64,000 nucleotides of DNA, taken from Amanita rubescens (Eukaryota > Basidiomycota > Agaricomycetes > Agaricales > Amanitaceae). Positions 47,756 to 59,421 of the stretch are shown piece after piece. A program made the translations under genes and the position numbers. The DNA lies in NCBI GenBank assembly GCA_015039365.1, contig WION01000033.1, positions 62,001-126,000 on the forward strand, read 5' to 3'. The notes beneath the pieces were generated by a model. The model ran no database searches. It saw nothing but the letters and a program-made list of their open reading frames with translations, and had not been told where the DNA came from. Each line of letters begins with the position of its first letter. Position 1 is the stretch's first letter.

Positions 47756-49035
47756 GTTCTGTAGGCATTTTTTTCCTTCAATTCAGTGTTACTATGACGC
47801 AAGAAATCCTTCTTACCAAAAGAGACTTGACAAACGACTCAAATAAAATGGAGATGAGAGATAGGTAGCGTTTACGCTGGAAGAAAAGACCACGTCGTCA
47901 GCCCACACGACCAGTGCACAGCCAACAATCGCCCACTCACTGTCCAGCACGGTGTTTAGAGGTCCAGCCTTCAATGGGTTGTCTAAAGCTGGTGGAAAAA
48001 ATGCATCAGTAAGATCAGCAACGAGCGCAAAGACAAGTCAGACGTACTGTCCTGCACTAGAGACGGTGAGAGTAGGAAAACGGGGAAGCGTCTTTTCGTC
48101 ACGGCGTGTGACATCTGTCGTCACATTAGTCACATCAGATTCGGCGCAGCATAGCCGCTCCGCTCCATCAGCCAACGTATCAGCACAGCGCCTGATGAAT
48201 GATAGTTTTAATCGCATCGTTTATCCCATTGAGGCGCAATTGGACTGAGCCCCACGTTCACGAGCGCCCGAGCCCTCTGCTTGTGTAGCTAGGAATAACC
48301 TTTACCCATATGATAATTTACCCGTGGTAAGTCACCTTAAGTTTCTTACGCGTGAACGTAATGCTAACGCGCGAATCCTTGTGGGCAGATGTTTTCGACA
48401 AATGAGCCAACTGGTTATACTTGGAAATTAGCAGCCAGGTTGATTTACTGTATTGCAGAGGAGCTCGAGCATAACGCTGGGACAATCTTTGCGTCCGCAT
48501 TCCGTACCGATTACGAGTGCCATGCAGACACCTAAAGCACAATCGACAGGCTTCGGACCGCTGTTCGTGATTTAGAATTTGGGACGGTCGAAACATGCTC
48601 AGTGATCAGTTCGTCATCGACTCTTTACCAACGCCGCGACATTTCATCGGTCATGGGTTCAACGCTGCAATTTTTCCTTTGGATCAGTTTGAACCAACGC
48701 TGGGGTTTTGTCGAAACCTGAAAAGGAATCCCCCGGAAATGTTAGTCATTTTTGGGGAACAGGGCGTCGGTCTGTCAACAGGTAAGCGCTTAGGTATATA
48801 TATATTACACGGAAAAGTCCTGTTGATCAGTCTGACCTTTCTGTATTCCAGACCAGGCTTCACGTTCGCGGCGCAGATGAGGTATAATCATACCAGTGTT
48901 ATTAATAGTCAAAATCATGACCACCATTTGCAACGAAAAGAACACGTATATATTCGCGACACTCGCACAACGCATACCCTATTCCTTGACACTGGCCCCT
49001 TCCATCATAACCACTTGCACACCAACTCAATCACT
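47756..49035. other. Intergenic, with a possible relic frame
   Basis: 5' flank of the secreted repeat gene, then about 600 bases in which I see nothing, then the relic-like frame at 48595 (listed separately). Confidence 0.4.
48595..48800 (+). pseudogene. Possible NB-ARC/NACHT P-loop relic
   Basis: An ATG at 48595 opens a frame with LPTPRHFIGHG and, 40 residues later, NPPEMLVIFGEQGVGLSTGK. The order and spacing resemble the LP..P..F.GR ... NPP..IAILG.GGIGKT start of fungal NTPase-repeat proteins, but the P-loop Lys is not where it should be and the downstream frame loses similarity. Weak call. Confidence 0.2.
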
Positions 49036-49395
49036 TCAGTCCAAGTCCGCATATGACCACGTGCCGCTTCCACGCACCGGAGATGAAGGATAGACCACCC
49101 TGTTAAGCGGGCCCGCCATAAGCAATTGACGGCGGTTGGTATTTACAAGAGGGAGATCGAGGGTCGTCGGGCCTACTTCACCGCTGAAGCCGTACAACCC
49201 AACCAAATCATTGTCAGCGTTACCGAAGGACAATTTCACATAAAATGATCGGAAATTCGGAAACGACGACTCGGAAGTGGGCGAGTCTTGGCTAAATGTA
49301 TAGCGCCGACTGTCAATATCGAAGTCGCAGGTCAAATTGGAATTCGAGCTGATGCATGTGCCAGTGGTATGAAGGCTGGTAGTGGTAGGTGCCAT
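49036..49395 (-). CDS. Small lectin-like beta protein, 119 aa
   Basis: A single coding exon of 119 aa with no signal peptide. The protein is rich in beta-strand-like, Ser/Thr/Asn/Gly segments: TCDFDIDSRRYTFSQDS, FYVKLSFGNADNDLVGLYGF and a closing VRGSGTWSYADLD. The style resembles small cytosolic fungal VVA/fucolectin-type proteins, but I cannot name a family. The 5' UTR seems to hold an intron at 49405-49459 with a GC donor. A TATA box is at 49529. A damaged duplicate lies at 52468-52818. Confidence 0.6.
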   Translation of the reverse strand: MAPTTTSLHTTGTCISSNSNLTCDFDIDSRRYTFSQDSPTSESSFPNFRSFYVKLSFGNADNDLVGLYGFSGEVGPTTLDLPLVNTNRRQLLMAGPLNRVVYPSSPVRGSGTWSYADLD

Positions 49396-49528
49396 ATTCA
49401 GTTTCTAACAGTTTGGTTATTCGTTGAGTTATAATGCCAGGAGGAAACGTTGAACTCGCCTCTAGAGAAATGTCGTCGTGTCGCAGGATCCGCAAAAGTG
49501 GATAGAGATCCCAACTCTAACCTCCTCT

Positions 49529-49536
49529 TATTTATA
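49529..49536 (-). promoter_or_regulatory. TATA box of the lectin-like gene
   Basis: Minus-strand TATAAATA about 135 bases before the ATG at 49395; the distance fits if the 55-base 5'-UTR intron is removed. The duplicate block has the matching element changed to TATAAATAGGAGG near 52964. Confidence 0.5.
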
Positions 49537-50763
49537 CAATTTCGGTAGGAGGCTACTATGTCATCGGAGCGCGTATAGGTAATAGCGTGTTCAATGTATC
49601 AAGGGTCGGCTTCTAACTCGGCTTACAGTCTATCAGACGAACAAAGTGCCGATTTCGCAAAATAACAATAATAGAAAACCAACCAATAGCCAACATCGCA
49701 GACTTTCTGTCCCCTGCGATTTCCAATGTTTTTTTTTTTCGTGAAAGCCTGGGGTAAATCCTGGCCAGCAGCTTCCATAACGGTTTACAAAACCAATGTC
49801 GCTTCAAAATCATAATTGCCGACGCCCATCACTCCACTGTATCCAATAACGTGTTAGTACTAACTGCTAGTCAGCCATGCCCGAAAAGCGGAGCGCACAT
49901 AGGTAATGCCGCCTTCATACATCAAGAGTTGGCTTCCAACTCGGCTCGTAGTCGAAGAATGTGAGTGCAAATCGGGTTAGCAAAGGTTGAAAATAGACTT
50001 TGTGTAAGCCTTTTGACGGCAGACAGGTGTGTCATCGTTTCCGAAAGTCCACGTGTTGCCGACGACATCTTTGATCAACAACAAGCGTGGCGTGTACAAT
50101 CAATTCGTCCAGGTTGAGGCGATAACATTGGCTTCTAGGTAAAGAAGCTATAGTAAGGAGGTACCTCACGGGATTCAATATTCGATCTCCCGGCTTCAAT
50201 CAAGTCAGAGCGAAGGTTACGAGTGCTATAGCGCGATCGGCAGATTAGAAACGTGTTTAGTCCCGGAAATGACATTTTGCGGTGATTGACTTACGACCTT
50301 CCTACTCTATCAAGACGTCATGATCTGAGGACAATTTTACTCGAAAAAATTATGTAAGAACATTCACCCTATTCGAACAACGCATACGCCTCGCCTCAGC
50401 TCCTTGTGGCCATCATCACTTTATTGCTGGGATTGACAAGAGGAAGACTGAAGTCGACCTTTCCTACGTACGCCGTACTACATGAGGTAGTGTCGAACAA
50501 ATCGCCAGCGCATATACGTAACACTGATCTCGGCAGCGTCGCGCTTCGCCTGTCATTACGCATGTTGATTTGCATGCCTGGTCTGTGACCCGGGCTCCAG
50601 TTTCTGCCTTGTACGCAGCCTGGGCACCCGATTGTCCATGAATCAATGACATCATGATAGAGGCGCGACATCACGTGATCACCACAAGAAAAAGTAAGCC
50701 ACCGTGCCCCGTTCAACTTTCAACACTACTACTATTATACTATTATTCCTCTAATCATTAACC

Positions 50764-52126
50764 ATGGTCGATGTCGCCGTTTCACAAGGTCACGTCAGGT
50801 TGATCCTTCTGCAGAACGATAATTTGTCCTTCTATCTGCAGATCCCTTTGGATATCATCAATAAGTTATGTATGCGGCCCCGCAAGTACCTCCGCTTCCT
50901 CGGTTGGTGCATCCTCGGCGTTGAAGGCCAAGTGGTTGAAGATGCCAGTGGTATTGGGATTGGTGACAAGGGAGGTCTGACTGACCAGATGATGTACCGC
51001 TATATTCCAGATGAGGAACTAGGTATGTCTATTACTTTCGTGTATGCGCGCGGCGCGCAGAATACTTACGATATGTTATCCATTCAACGAAGATCCTGCC
51101 AGTATTGTCGACCTCGAGGTCATTAAGGCCAGAACGAACGTGCCATCAGAAACTACGCAGACGCGTGACGATTTTGCACTCGTTTGCTGGAGCGTGATGC
51201 TCGTTGCGTGTGGACAGGAATCGGGCCGGGAAATGGAGTTGGCTTACATATCATTCCATTTAAACAGGGTTCCGAAGTACGTTTTTTTCATAATCTTCAG
51301 GGAATATGTCTCATCGTTGCTATTTCAGTGGCTTCAGCTGATTGTACGCAATCGACCAAGCCACGGCGAGAATGTGGCCACGCTGAATAATATTAATGAC
51401 ATTCGCAACGGCATCTTTGCATCCTCTCTCATTCATGCCTCATTTGATAAACGCCTGGTAGTTGTTCTCAAAGTTTGTCGTATTTCTCTGCTTGCTTGTT
51501 TTGGCTGATTCTTGCGTTGCCACCTCAGACTCCGAATCATATTCTTGAAACAGAAGATGTTCCTGAACGCGCCAACCGAGAGATTATAGCAGACGTCGTG
51601 TATCCATATCGCCGTTACACACTCCAGTGGCTGGAAGAGGACGACCGGATGATGTTGAACATATATCCAAACAATAGCGACGCAACCTTCAGGCGAGCTA
51701 CTACGAGGCAGAAACCCTCCGACCTTTTATTACACTATAACTACGGTGCTGCGCCCGTAAAAATGTGGGGGCATAATACAATCGTCCTTAAGAAACTCGC
51801 CAAGCCTCCTCGTCCACAGGTGCCTGGCCCCAGTACAAGCAGGACCGTCAAGGACAGTACACAACAGGCTTGCCGTAGCTAGGAAGCGCGCGGCAGCTCA
51901 AGCCGGCGCTAGGGCTAGAGGTAGAGGTAGAGCTAAAGGTAGAGCTAGAGCTAGAATGGGGACAATGGTGGAATCGGAGGGCCAGGCGGAGTGGGATGAA
52001 GACGATGTTATGCTCTTCTGCTGGGGGAATACGAAGGCTGCGCAGGAACGTCACCTCAGGAAAGCTAACGAAGATGCTCGTCGTATTGAGCAGTGGAGGG
52101 GAGGTGTACCTCAGGGCTCGGCCTGA
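50764..52126 (+). CDS. HNH-endonuclease-family protein, two frame breaks
   Basis: Exons: 50764-51022, 51093-51276, 51329-51472, 51529 to about 52126; GT-AG introns of 70, 52 and 56 bases. The middle reads LLERDARCVWTG...GLHIIPFKQGSE, then LIVRNRPSHGENVATLNNIN, DIRNGIF, VVVLKTPNHIL and DLLLHYNYGAAPVKMWG, the pattern of the basidiomycete HNH_2-type family; the catalytic His is in LHIIP. The C-terminus is a basic Arg/Gly/Ala repeat (about ARARGRGRAKGRARAR) followed by an acidic helical tail. The frame is broken twice: near 51172 beside TTTT, just before the HNH core, and near 51862 beside GG, before the basic tail. Each needs one base to restore. Predicted nuclease-like, nuclear or cytosolic. 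Either sequence errors or a decaying gene. Confidence 0.6.
51906..51955 (+). repeat. GCTAGA/GGTAGA hexamer repeat
   Basis: Seven or so 6-base units encode the Arg-Gly/Arg-Ala tail of the HNH-family protein. Confidence 0.9.
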
Positions 52127-52439
52127 CGATACCGATGCATGTTCATGTCAAATTTCTTTTGTAGATTCTCTCTCCTTTGACACCGAATTACGAATTAGAT
52201 AGTTAAATGATGTTAAATTACATGAATTACGGTGAGTTACGTGAATTACAAACATATCGCTTCAAATCACGAATTGCCGACATCCCATCATTCCATCGCA
52301 TCCAATACGTGTTAGTACTAGCCTACACAGCCAGAATTTCACCCGTAGATAAACTGTAAACTAAACCTGTGGAAATCACACATGCCATACTGCACTTTGT
52401 CGACATGCAGGACTACAGAATTCCCATGGAAAGATATAC

Positions 52440-53612
52440 CACGACCACTTGCACACCAACTCAGTCCAAGTCCGCATATGACCATGTACCACTTCCAGAC
52501 ACCGGAGATGGAGGAAAGGCCGGCACGTCAAGCTGACCCGATATAAACAATCGACGGCCAGTTGTCGTCGGCAAGAGGGAGAGTGAAGCTCGTCGGGCCT
52601 ACAAAGCCTTGGAAGTTGTACGACCCAGAATAAATCATTGTCAGCGTTATCGAAGGACAATAGTCGCATAGGATGATCGGAAATTCGGAAATGATGAAGT
52701 GCGCGAGTCTTGGCTAAATGTATAGCGCCGACTGTCAATAACGAAGTTGCAATTCAAATTGGAATTCGAGCCGAATGCATGTGCCAGCGGCTTGAAGGCT
52801 GGTAGTGGTAGGTGCCATATTCAGTTTCTAACAGTTTGATTATTCGGTGAGTTATAAATATATGGCAGGAGGAAACATTGAACTCACCTGTAGTGAAATG
52901 TCGTCGCGTCGCTGGCTCTTTAGGATCCGCAGAAGTGGATAGAGATTTCAATGCTAACCTCCTCCTATTTATACGATTTCGGTAGGAGGCTACTATGTCA
53001 TCCCGATATTGTCATCGGAGCGCGTATAGGTAATGGCGTGTTCAATGTATCAAGGGTCGGCTTCTAACTCGGTTCACAGTCTATCAGTGCCGATTTCGCA
53101 AAAAAAATAAAAAAAATAAGAGGTAAGAATAAGAAAGCCAAATGGCTAACATCGCAGACTTTCTGTCTCTTGCGCGATTTCCAATATTTTTTTTGTGCAA
53201 GCATGGGGTAGATCCCAGCAAGTTCGATCACGGTTTACAAAACCAATGTCGCTTCAAATCACAATTGCCGACGCCCATCATTCCAGTCGCATCCAATAGC
53301 GTGTTAGTATTACTACTAGTAGTTAGACTGTTAGACACATGCCGGAGCGCGCATAGGTAATATGTAATATCGTCTTTCATACATCAAGGGTTGGCTTCCA
53401 ACTCGGTTCATAGTCGAAGACTCTGAGCGCAAATCGGGTTAGCAAAGGTTGAAAATTTACTTTATTTAACCCTAACAGTGTGCAAAACCAATATATACTT
53501 ACTAGTAAGACACGTTCCTGCAACGAGCGCCCAAAGATGTGCAAGCCTTGTTGATGGCAGACAGGTGTAATGAACGTGTCATCATTTCCGAAATTTGCAC
53601 GTGTTGCAGACT
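52440..53612 (-). repeat. Duplicated lectin block, copy 2
   Basis: Copy of 49010-50066 in the same orientation, on the other side of the HNH gene. Differences include short indels and, unlike copy 1, a canonical GT donor for the 5'-UTR intron. Confidence 0.85.
52468..52818 (-). pseudogene. Dead duplicate of the lectin-like gene
   Basis: Starts like the intact copy (MAPTTTSLQAAGTC) but gains one base after the 14th codon, so the frame hits TGA soon after. Further base changes and indels follow, although similarity runs to the end of the gene. Confidence 0.85.
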
Positions 53613-55405
53613 AGCGCATGTTCAAGGTTTATTACGCGATCCAGAGGTTTCTGCCGCTGGAGAGTCGCCGGGGCTCTATCCGCTCCATCGAAGGTGTGGT
53701 TGACTTGAATGCTAGGATGTCGATTAGGCAACAATACGTCTTGGCCATGCCACAGAGAGCAACGCTCTGGGAGTGCGGAATAACGCAATGAAACTCAGTT
53801 GACGACTACTTCGGATCAATCAAGCCCTTTGTACATAGGATCCCTCGAGGGAAAATATACTATTCGCCGAACCATTGTAGGCTGTCGGTAATTAACTGAT
53901 CTCAAGTGTTGTCCAATGACTGGATTGTCGCAAAAGGAATGCGATATCGAAGTAACAGTTACTTATTGTGGTTAGATCATGCCTAAATTCGACTTGTCAG
54001 TACAATCCTCGCCTCGGAACAAGGTCATACATAACATGAAGACCATGCTCTCTGGGGTTACCATTGCAGCGCATGCAAGCGAAGTATGACAGGGTAGGGT
54101 TCGAAACTAAGGCCATTCTGTGGTTCTGATTGCTTCCGAATAGGGCATGATCTCACGTTGAGTAGCGTTAGTGGGACGTGCGGGTCTTTTGCCTGCGACG
54201 TAAGAACTTGATGTACCTAGTAGACGTTGTCGTAAGGATTCAGTGAAGGAGTAAGTTGTGCAGGAAACATGATGCACGATGTCTAAGTGCTGGGCACTCC
54301 CATACTTAATGGCGATTAAAGGTAAACACCGCACAGAGTAATCGTGACCGATTTTGGAATGGAGAACAATAGTTACACGTCGAGGGGCGTGATGTGAAGC
54401 CTGTGTCCTTGGGCCTTCCTTCCTTCTCCCTCAACTGGGCTAACAGGTGGCGAACCTGAGGCTTTATCGCATTCATGCAGCAGAAAACCGAGATGATATT
54501 GTCATGACAATTATCAGAATCAAAATGGAATACTCGTCTCGTATCAACTAGCTTTTCGACAACCTCGCTCATTTGGATTAATTCAGAAGATCCAAGTCCG
54601 CTTCGCCTTCCGGATCCTCTGTTGGGGGTAACAGTGGTCGCTCGTGAAGCACCAAGGACGCTTCGCTCTCCATAGGATGCACTACTAGACTGTTGTGAGC
54701 GCACTGGACTGATCGACCATCCTCCCCTAGAATGGTGCCCGGCTGATCTGACCCACAGTTTGGCAGTTCGCCAGCGACTACGCCGATGTGATAGACATAG
54801 TGTCATTCTGTGGTGTGGATGGAAAAGCAGTGTTGGAGGCAACGGCAAGAGCAAGACAAGAAGGGGTCGGAGAGGCCAGGGATCCACAGTGAGCAATTTC
54901 GTTCATTTTCGACACAGTGACAATGCGAGAGCTTCATGTGACGGCCGCATCTTGGAATAACTTCCTTCGAGTCCTGCGTGTACCACTTGATGCATGATAG
55001 TTGGCATTTGACATATAAAATGATGTACACGCGAAGGCCAGAGTCAGATCGCGCTGACCAAGCATGATCAAACAAATCCGGGCCGTGGCGATGAACATGT
55101 TGGGCCGTAGCCTTTTTATCTACACGTCGAAAATGTTCAATGACTTGGGACGTATTTAAATTTTTCGTTTATTTTTACAATTCCCGAATTGTCTGCCCCG
55201 TATACTGCGCACCATTTCGTTGGCCATGAGAGGCTGGCTACCCCTCGAAGTTGTAGTGACACCTGCTCAGAAAGCAAATGATAAAGTTCATTCTCAATGC
55301 ACATTCTGTGAGAAGGCTCGCCGGTTCCGAATTCCTGAAAGTAGCAAGTGATGACGTCTCAGACCCACTCTGCAACTCGGAGGCCACGCCCTACAGGAAA
55401 AGGGA
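53613..55405. other. Mostly unrecognised sequence
   Basis: A minus-strand frame at 54306-54896 contains a protein-like segment (about LIQMSEVVEKLVDTRRVFHF and following helices), possibly an exon of an unknown gene or relic. No splice chain or domain could be established. The rest is featureless. Confidence 0.3.
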
Positions 55406-56526
55406 GTGTCGCTTTGATATTGTACAGCAGGCACACAGTTGCTTACATATGACCTTTTATGTGAAAGGAAACACGAGAAGAAGCACGCCGCCACAGGCAC
55501 AGCATAATTTCATGTGCCTATTATCTGACATCCGGCGGTTCCGTTGAGTTCTCACTCCACTGGACAATGTGGATCATGTATCACCGGAACATGAAAAATC
55601 AGGTTTTGCACTAGCAGGCGAGTCTTTGTTTAATAACACAATTGCCTATATTCGAGGTAATTTTCGTCGAACCTTTCTCCGTTTCGCCAAATCAGTGTCT
55701 GAACCAGACGGTTGGGCTGTCACATATAGATTTGTGCTCCCAGTCCTGGTAAAGATTTGTGCTCCCAGTCCTGGTAAAGATAAAGTATTGAGCAAGTCAA
55801 GTACTCGCATTGAAGCTCCAAAAATAACCCGGTGGACGTGTGCCCTTGCGAATTTATCATATTTTTAATCTGATATTGAATAGTAGTATTGAATAACAAC
55901 TTATCTTAAAATAACACACTCTCATCTCACCATCGACAGCATTCATCTCACCCACGGAGCCGATGTCTTCTTCTACATCCCCGCTAAGAGCGCGCAATAA
56001 GGACGGGAATCTTCGCCAGTCCGTGTTACTCAGTCTACCTATGTGATAGAGATCACCTGGGCTCACCTGCTGACACCGCTGATCTTGATTTGGCGCACTT
56101 TCCGCCAACGCTGAGCCAGACTACGCCGAACTTGTTCTTCAGTCCATTCTCTTTCCAGTTCACTCTTGACGTCTCAACGAGTTAATGCAAGTCGTATGCC
56201 GTATTCAAGAAAAACATTCTGAATCCGTGGCCGTCACGAACCTCGCTTACCAGCATTATCCGCAAAAGCCGATTGGCGGCTATTTTAAATCGTGCCCATC
56301 AACATTTTTTGGATGGGCAAATATAGGAAACCATACGGTACGCACTAAAAATACATGAAGGTGTTGAATAGGTGTCAATGAATATGCTGCTTACAATCGC
56401 GGAACGTAGGCTCAACTGTCTAAAGCTTCAATCATCTTTCAAGGTCACGGGAGGAAGCCGCATGGGGGTTGCTTCCCGCTCACACGGGGATTGCTTACGC
56501 TGAGGCTTGGTGGCCAATGTTGCAGG

Positions 56527-56533
56527 TATAAAG
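56527..56533 (+). promoter_or_regulatory. TATA box, G1 peptidase copy A
   Basis: TATAAAG about 78 bases before the ATG at 56605; the same element precedes copy B (59345) and, as TATAAAA, copy C (63717). Confidence 0.7.
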
Positions 56534-56604
56534 ACGCTGAATGTTCTTCTTGCAAGCCAGATCTCCTTCACAGAGATTCTACACCTCGATACATCTCATT
56601 CACA

Positions 56605-57486
56605 ATGGTCTTCACTTCTCTGCTTGTTAGCAGTCCTGCTCGCCACGGCTGCTTTGGCAGCTCCGTCTACTTACCGTCGAGTCTCGTGTTTCTCGTCGCA
56701 AGACCAGGCCCTTGCAGCGTCTTGCTAGCAACGGAAATAAGACTTCCGATGTGGCAGTACAGCTCTAACTGGGCTGGCGCTGTCTGGGATACCTACCCCT
56801 CTGTTCGTTATGTGTACTGAGCTATGGATTTTAAAACAGTTGCTTACCTCATTTCATCTCGGTAGGGCACATTCAAGGCTGTCACCGGAACCTTCACCGT
56901 CCCAACCCCCAGTTCCCCTGACGGCTCTGCGTCGGCCTGGGTTGGCATCGATGGCGACACAGTGTGGTACTGCTATCCTTCAAACCGGAATTGACTTCAC
57001 CTATAATGGCGGTGCTGTCTCATATCAGGGTGAGTTAAATGTCGCATGTCAAATAAGCTCTTCCTCATCAACGCTCTGCTGGATTAGCTTGGTATGAGTG
57101 GTACCCTGCTTTCGCTCATAACTTCAACCTTGCCATCAACGCCGGCGACGTCATCAAGCTCACGGTCACCACCACCTCCACAACGAGTGGCTCAGCCGTG
57201 ATTGAGAATTTGACCACCGGTCTACAAGTATCTAAGCAACTTTCCTCTTCTCACGCACTTTGCGAACAAAATGCTGAGTGGATCGTTGAGGACTACGAGC
57301 AGGGACGGCTCCCTTGTTCCTTTCTGCGATTTTGGCAGCGTGGCCTTCACTAATGCCTATGCCACCACCTCCACTGGTTCGCATATCACTCCAAACGGCG
57401 CCACCATCATCGACATCGAGCAGAATAACCAGGTCCTTACCAGCGTCTCCGAGAACTCTAACGGTGTCACGATCACATATCAGTGA
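56605..57486 (+). pseudogene. G1 (eqolisin) peptidase copy A, frameshifted
   Basis: The nucleotide sequence matches copy B exon by exon, but single bases are inserted after codon 9, in the propeptide and before the mature start. The three insertions together restore the frame only at YSSNWAGAVWDTYPS, so the signal peptide and propeptide are scrambled. More +1 changes occur in exon 2 (near 56961) and exon 3 (near 57300). The C-terminal half, including the Glu-containing AEWIVEDY segment, is still readable. Not expected to make enzyme. Confidence 0.85.
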
Positions 57487-57898
57487 AGGCACGGCGGTTT
57501 CATAGCCGAGGATACGTGGTAAATTCTATCGGGACTGGTTAAAGAGTGTAAAAATGTAAAAATGTAAAATGTAACAGACTGGCTTGTTTTTGGATCGGAA
57601 ATTTGAATATATGGTTGTATTCTGCAGAACTTGCGTTGGTCGTTTGAGTCCAGTATCACCAGGGGTATCTTGAAGTGATGGTCGCCACAGTCTAGTTTCA
57701 CTGTCCAAATCGTATAGTCCAAACGCGTCATAGTCATAGAGTTTGGAATTACGAAATCATGAAAGGCGATCGATTTCGGAAGACTGAACGAATATCACTG
57801 TGACTCACCGTGACACTCATCAATTGGAAAACATCATCAAACAATACTAGAACACAAGCGCCCACAACTGGTGAAATGCGCCACTCGAGGTATTGAAT

Positions 57899-57938
57899 AT
57901 GTCAGGCCTCCATCTCGAATGTTATCTCAATAACCATC
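57899..57938 (+). pseudogene. Fic exon 1 stub copied by the duplication
   Basis: ATG and 12 further codons (MSGLHLECYLNNH) match the start of the Fic gene at 60833 with one residue changed; the match then ends at the duplication breakpoint. Confidence 0.85.
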
Positions 57939-58294
57939 CTTCCGCTCCGGCTGCTCTGGCCGCTTTTCAGAGCGGTCGAAGCAATCAAAGCGCTCAGAGC
58001 GCCTTGCCGCTTTTTTAGGCAAGGTACAACGCTCTCAGAGTTGTTTTGACGGCTCTGAAAGTGCTTTGCCTGCTCTCAGAGTCTTTCTTAAGCTGTGCTC
58101 AGATACGAAAAAAAAGTGCTTTATTTCAATTGTGACTACTTGTAGTGACGCTGGGGGCGAGTGCCGAGTACTGATAGTAATATGATGATGAGAGAATGAG
58201 GTAGGAATTGAGAGTAAGCGATATCGAGAAAAAATAGGTATTTATGATGGATAGCGGGTATTAGCAATGAGTTCGAGTACTTGAGAGTGACACG
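57939..58294. other. Unique spacer between the duplicates
   Basis: Lies between the two tandem copies; it has several loosely repeated gctctgagag/gcgctcagag words around 57960-58085 and no gene. Confidence 0.5.
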
Positions 58295-59344
58295 GTGTCG
58301 CTTTGATATTGTACAGCAGGCACACAGTTGCTTACAAATGACCTTTCATGTGAAAGGAAACACGAAAAGAAGCACGCCGCCACAGGCACAGCATAATTTC
58401 ATGTGCCTATTATCTGACATCCGGCGGTTCCGTCGAGTTCTCACTCCACTGGACAATGTGGATCATGTATCACCAGAACATCGAAATTTTGCGCTAGCAG
58501 GCGAGTCGTTGTTTATTAACACAATCGCCTATATTCGAGGTAATCCTTGTCAAACCTTTCTCTGTTTCAGTGTTTGAACCAGACGGTTGGGCCATCATAT
58601 ATAGATTTGTGCTCTCAGCGAAGATAAACTATTGAGCAAGTCAAGTACCCGCATTGAGGCTCCAAAAATAACCCGGTGGACGTGTGCCCTTGCGAATTTA
58701 TCATATTTTTAATCTGATGTTGAATAGTAGTATTGAATAACAACTTATCTTAAAATAATACTCTCTCATCTCACCACCGACAGCATTCACCCCACCTACG
58801 GAGCCGATATCTTTTTCTACCTCCCCGCTAAGAGCGCGCAATCTCAGTCTACCTATGTGATGGAGATCACCTGGGCTCACCTGCTGACACCGCTGATCTT
58901 TAATTTGGCGCACTTTCCGCCAACGCTGAGCCAGACTACGCCGAGCTTGTTCTTCAGTCCATTCTCTTTCCAGTTCCCTTGACGTCTCCACGAGTTAATG
59001 CAAGTCGTATGCCGTATTCAAGAAAAACATTCTGAATCCGTGGCCGTCACGAACCTCGCTTACCGGCTTATCCGCAAAAGCCGATTGGCGGCTATTTTAA
59101 ATCGTGCCCATCAACATTTTTTGGATGTGGAAATATAGAAACCATACGGTACGCACTAAAAACATATGAAGGTGTTGAATAGGTGTCAATGAATATGCTG
59201 CTTACAATCGCAGAACGTAGGCTCAACTGTCTAAAACTTCAATCATCTTTCAAGGTCACGGGAGGAAGCCGCATGGGGGGGGGGGGTTGCTTCCCGCTCA
59301 CACGGGGATTGCTTACGCTGAGGCTTGGTGGCCAATGTTGCAGG

Positions 59345-59351
59345 TATAAAG
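59345..59351 (+). promoter_or_regulatory. TATA box, G1 peptidase copy B
   Basis: TATAAAG 71-77 bases before the ATG at 59422. Confidence 0.75.
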
Positions 59352-59421
59352 ACGCTGAATGTTCTTCTTGCAATCCAGATCTCCTCTACAGAGTTCTACG
59401 CCTCGATACATCACATTCACA

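Larger units (their letters stand above)
49010..50066 (-). repeat. Duplicated lectin block, copy 1
   Basis: About 1 kb that matches 52440-53612: the lectin-like gene, its promoter, and about 500 bases upstream containing two diverged copies of a shorter unit (around gtcggcttctaactcgg at 49605 and gttggcttccaactcgg at 49926). The rest of the gap, 50067-50763, leads into the HNH gene and shows nothing recognisable. Confidence 0.85.
55406..57938 (+). repeat. Tandem duplication, copy A
   Basis: Matches 58295-60872 in order and orientation. It contains the promoter region, a G1 peptidase copy (dead here) and, at its right end, the first 40 or so bases of the Fic gene's first exon (57899-57938). 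The right breakpoint lies within that exon just after the bases coding YLNNH. Confidence 0.9.
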
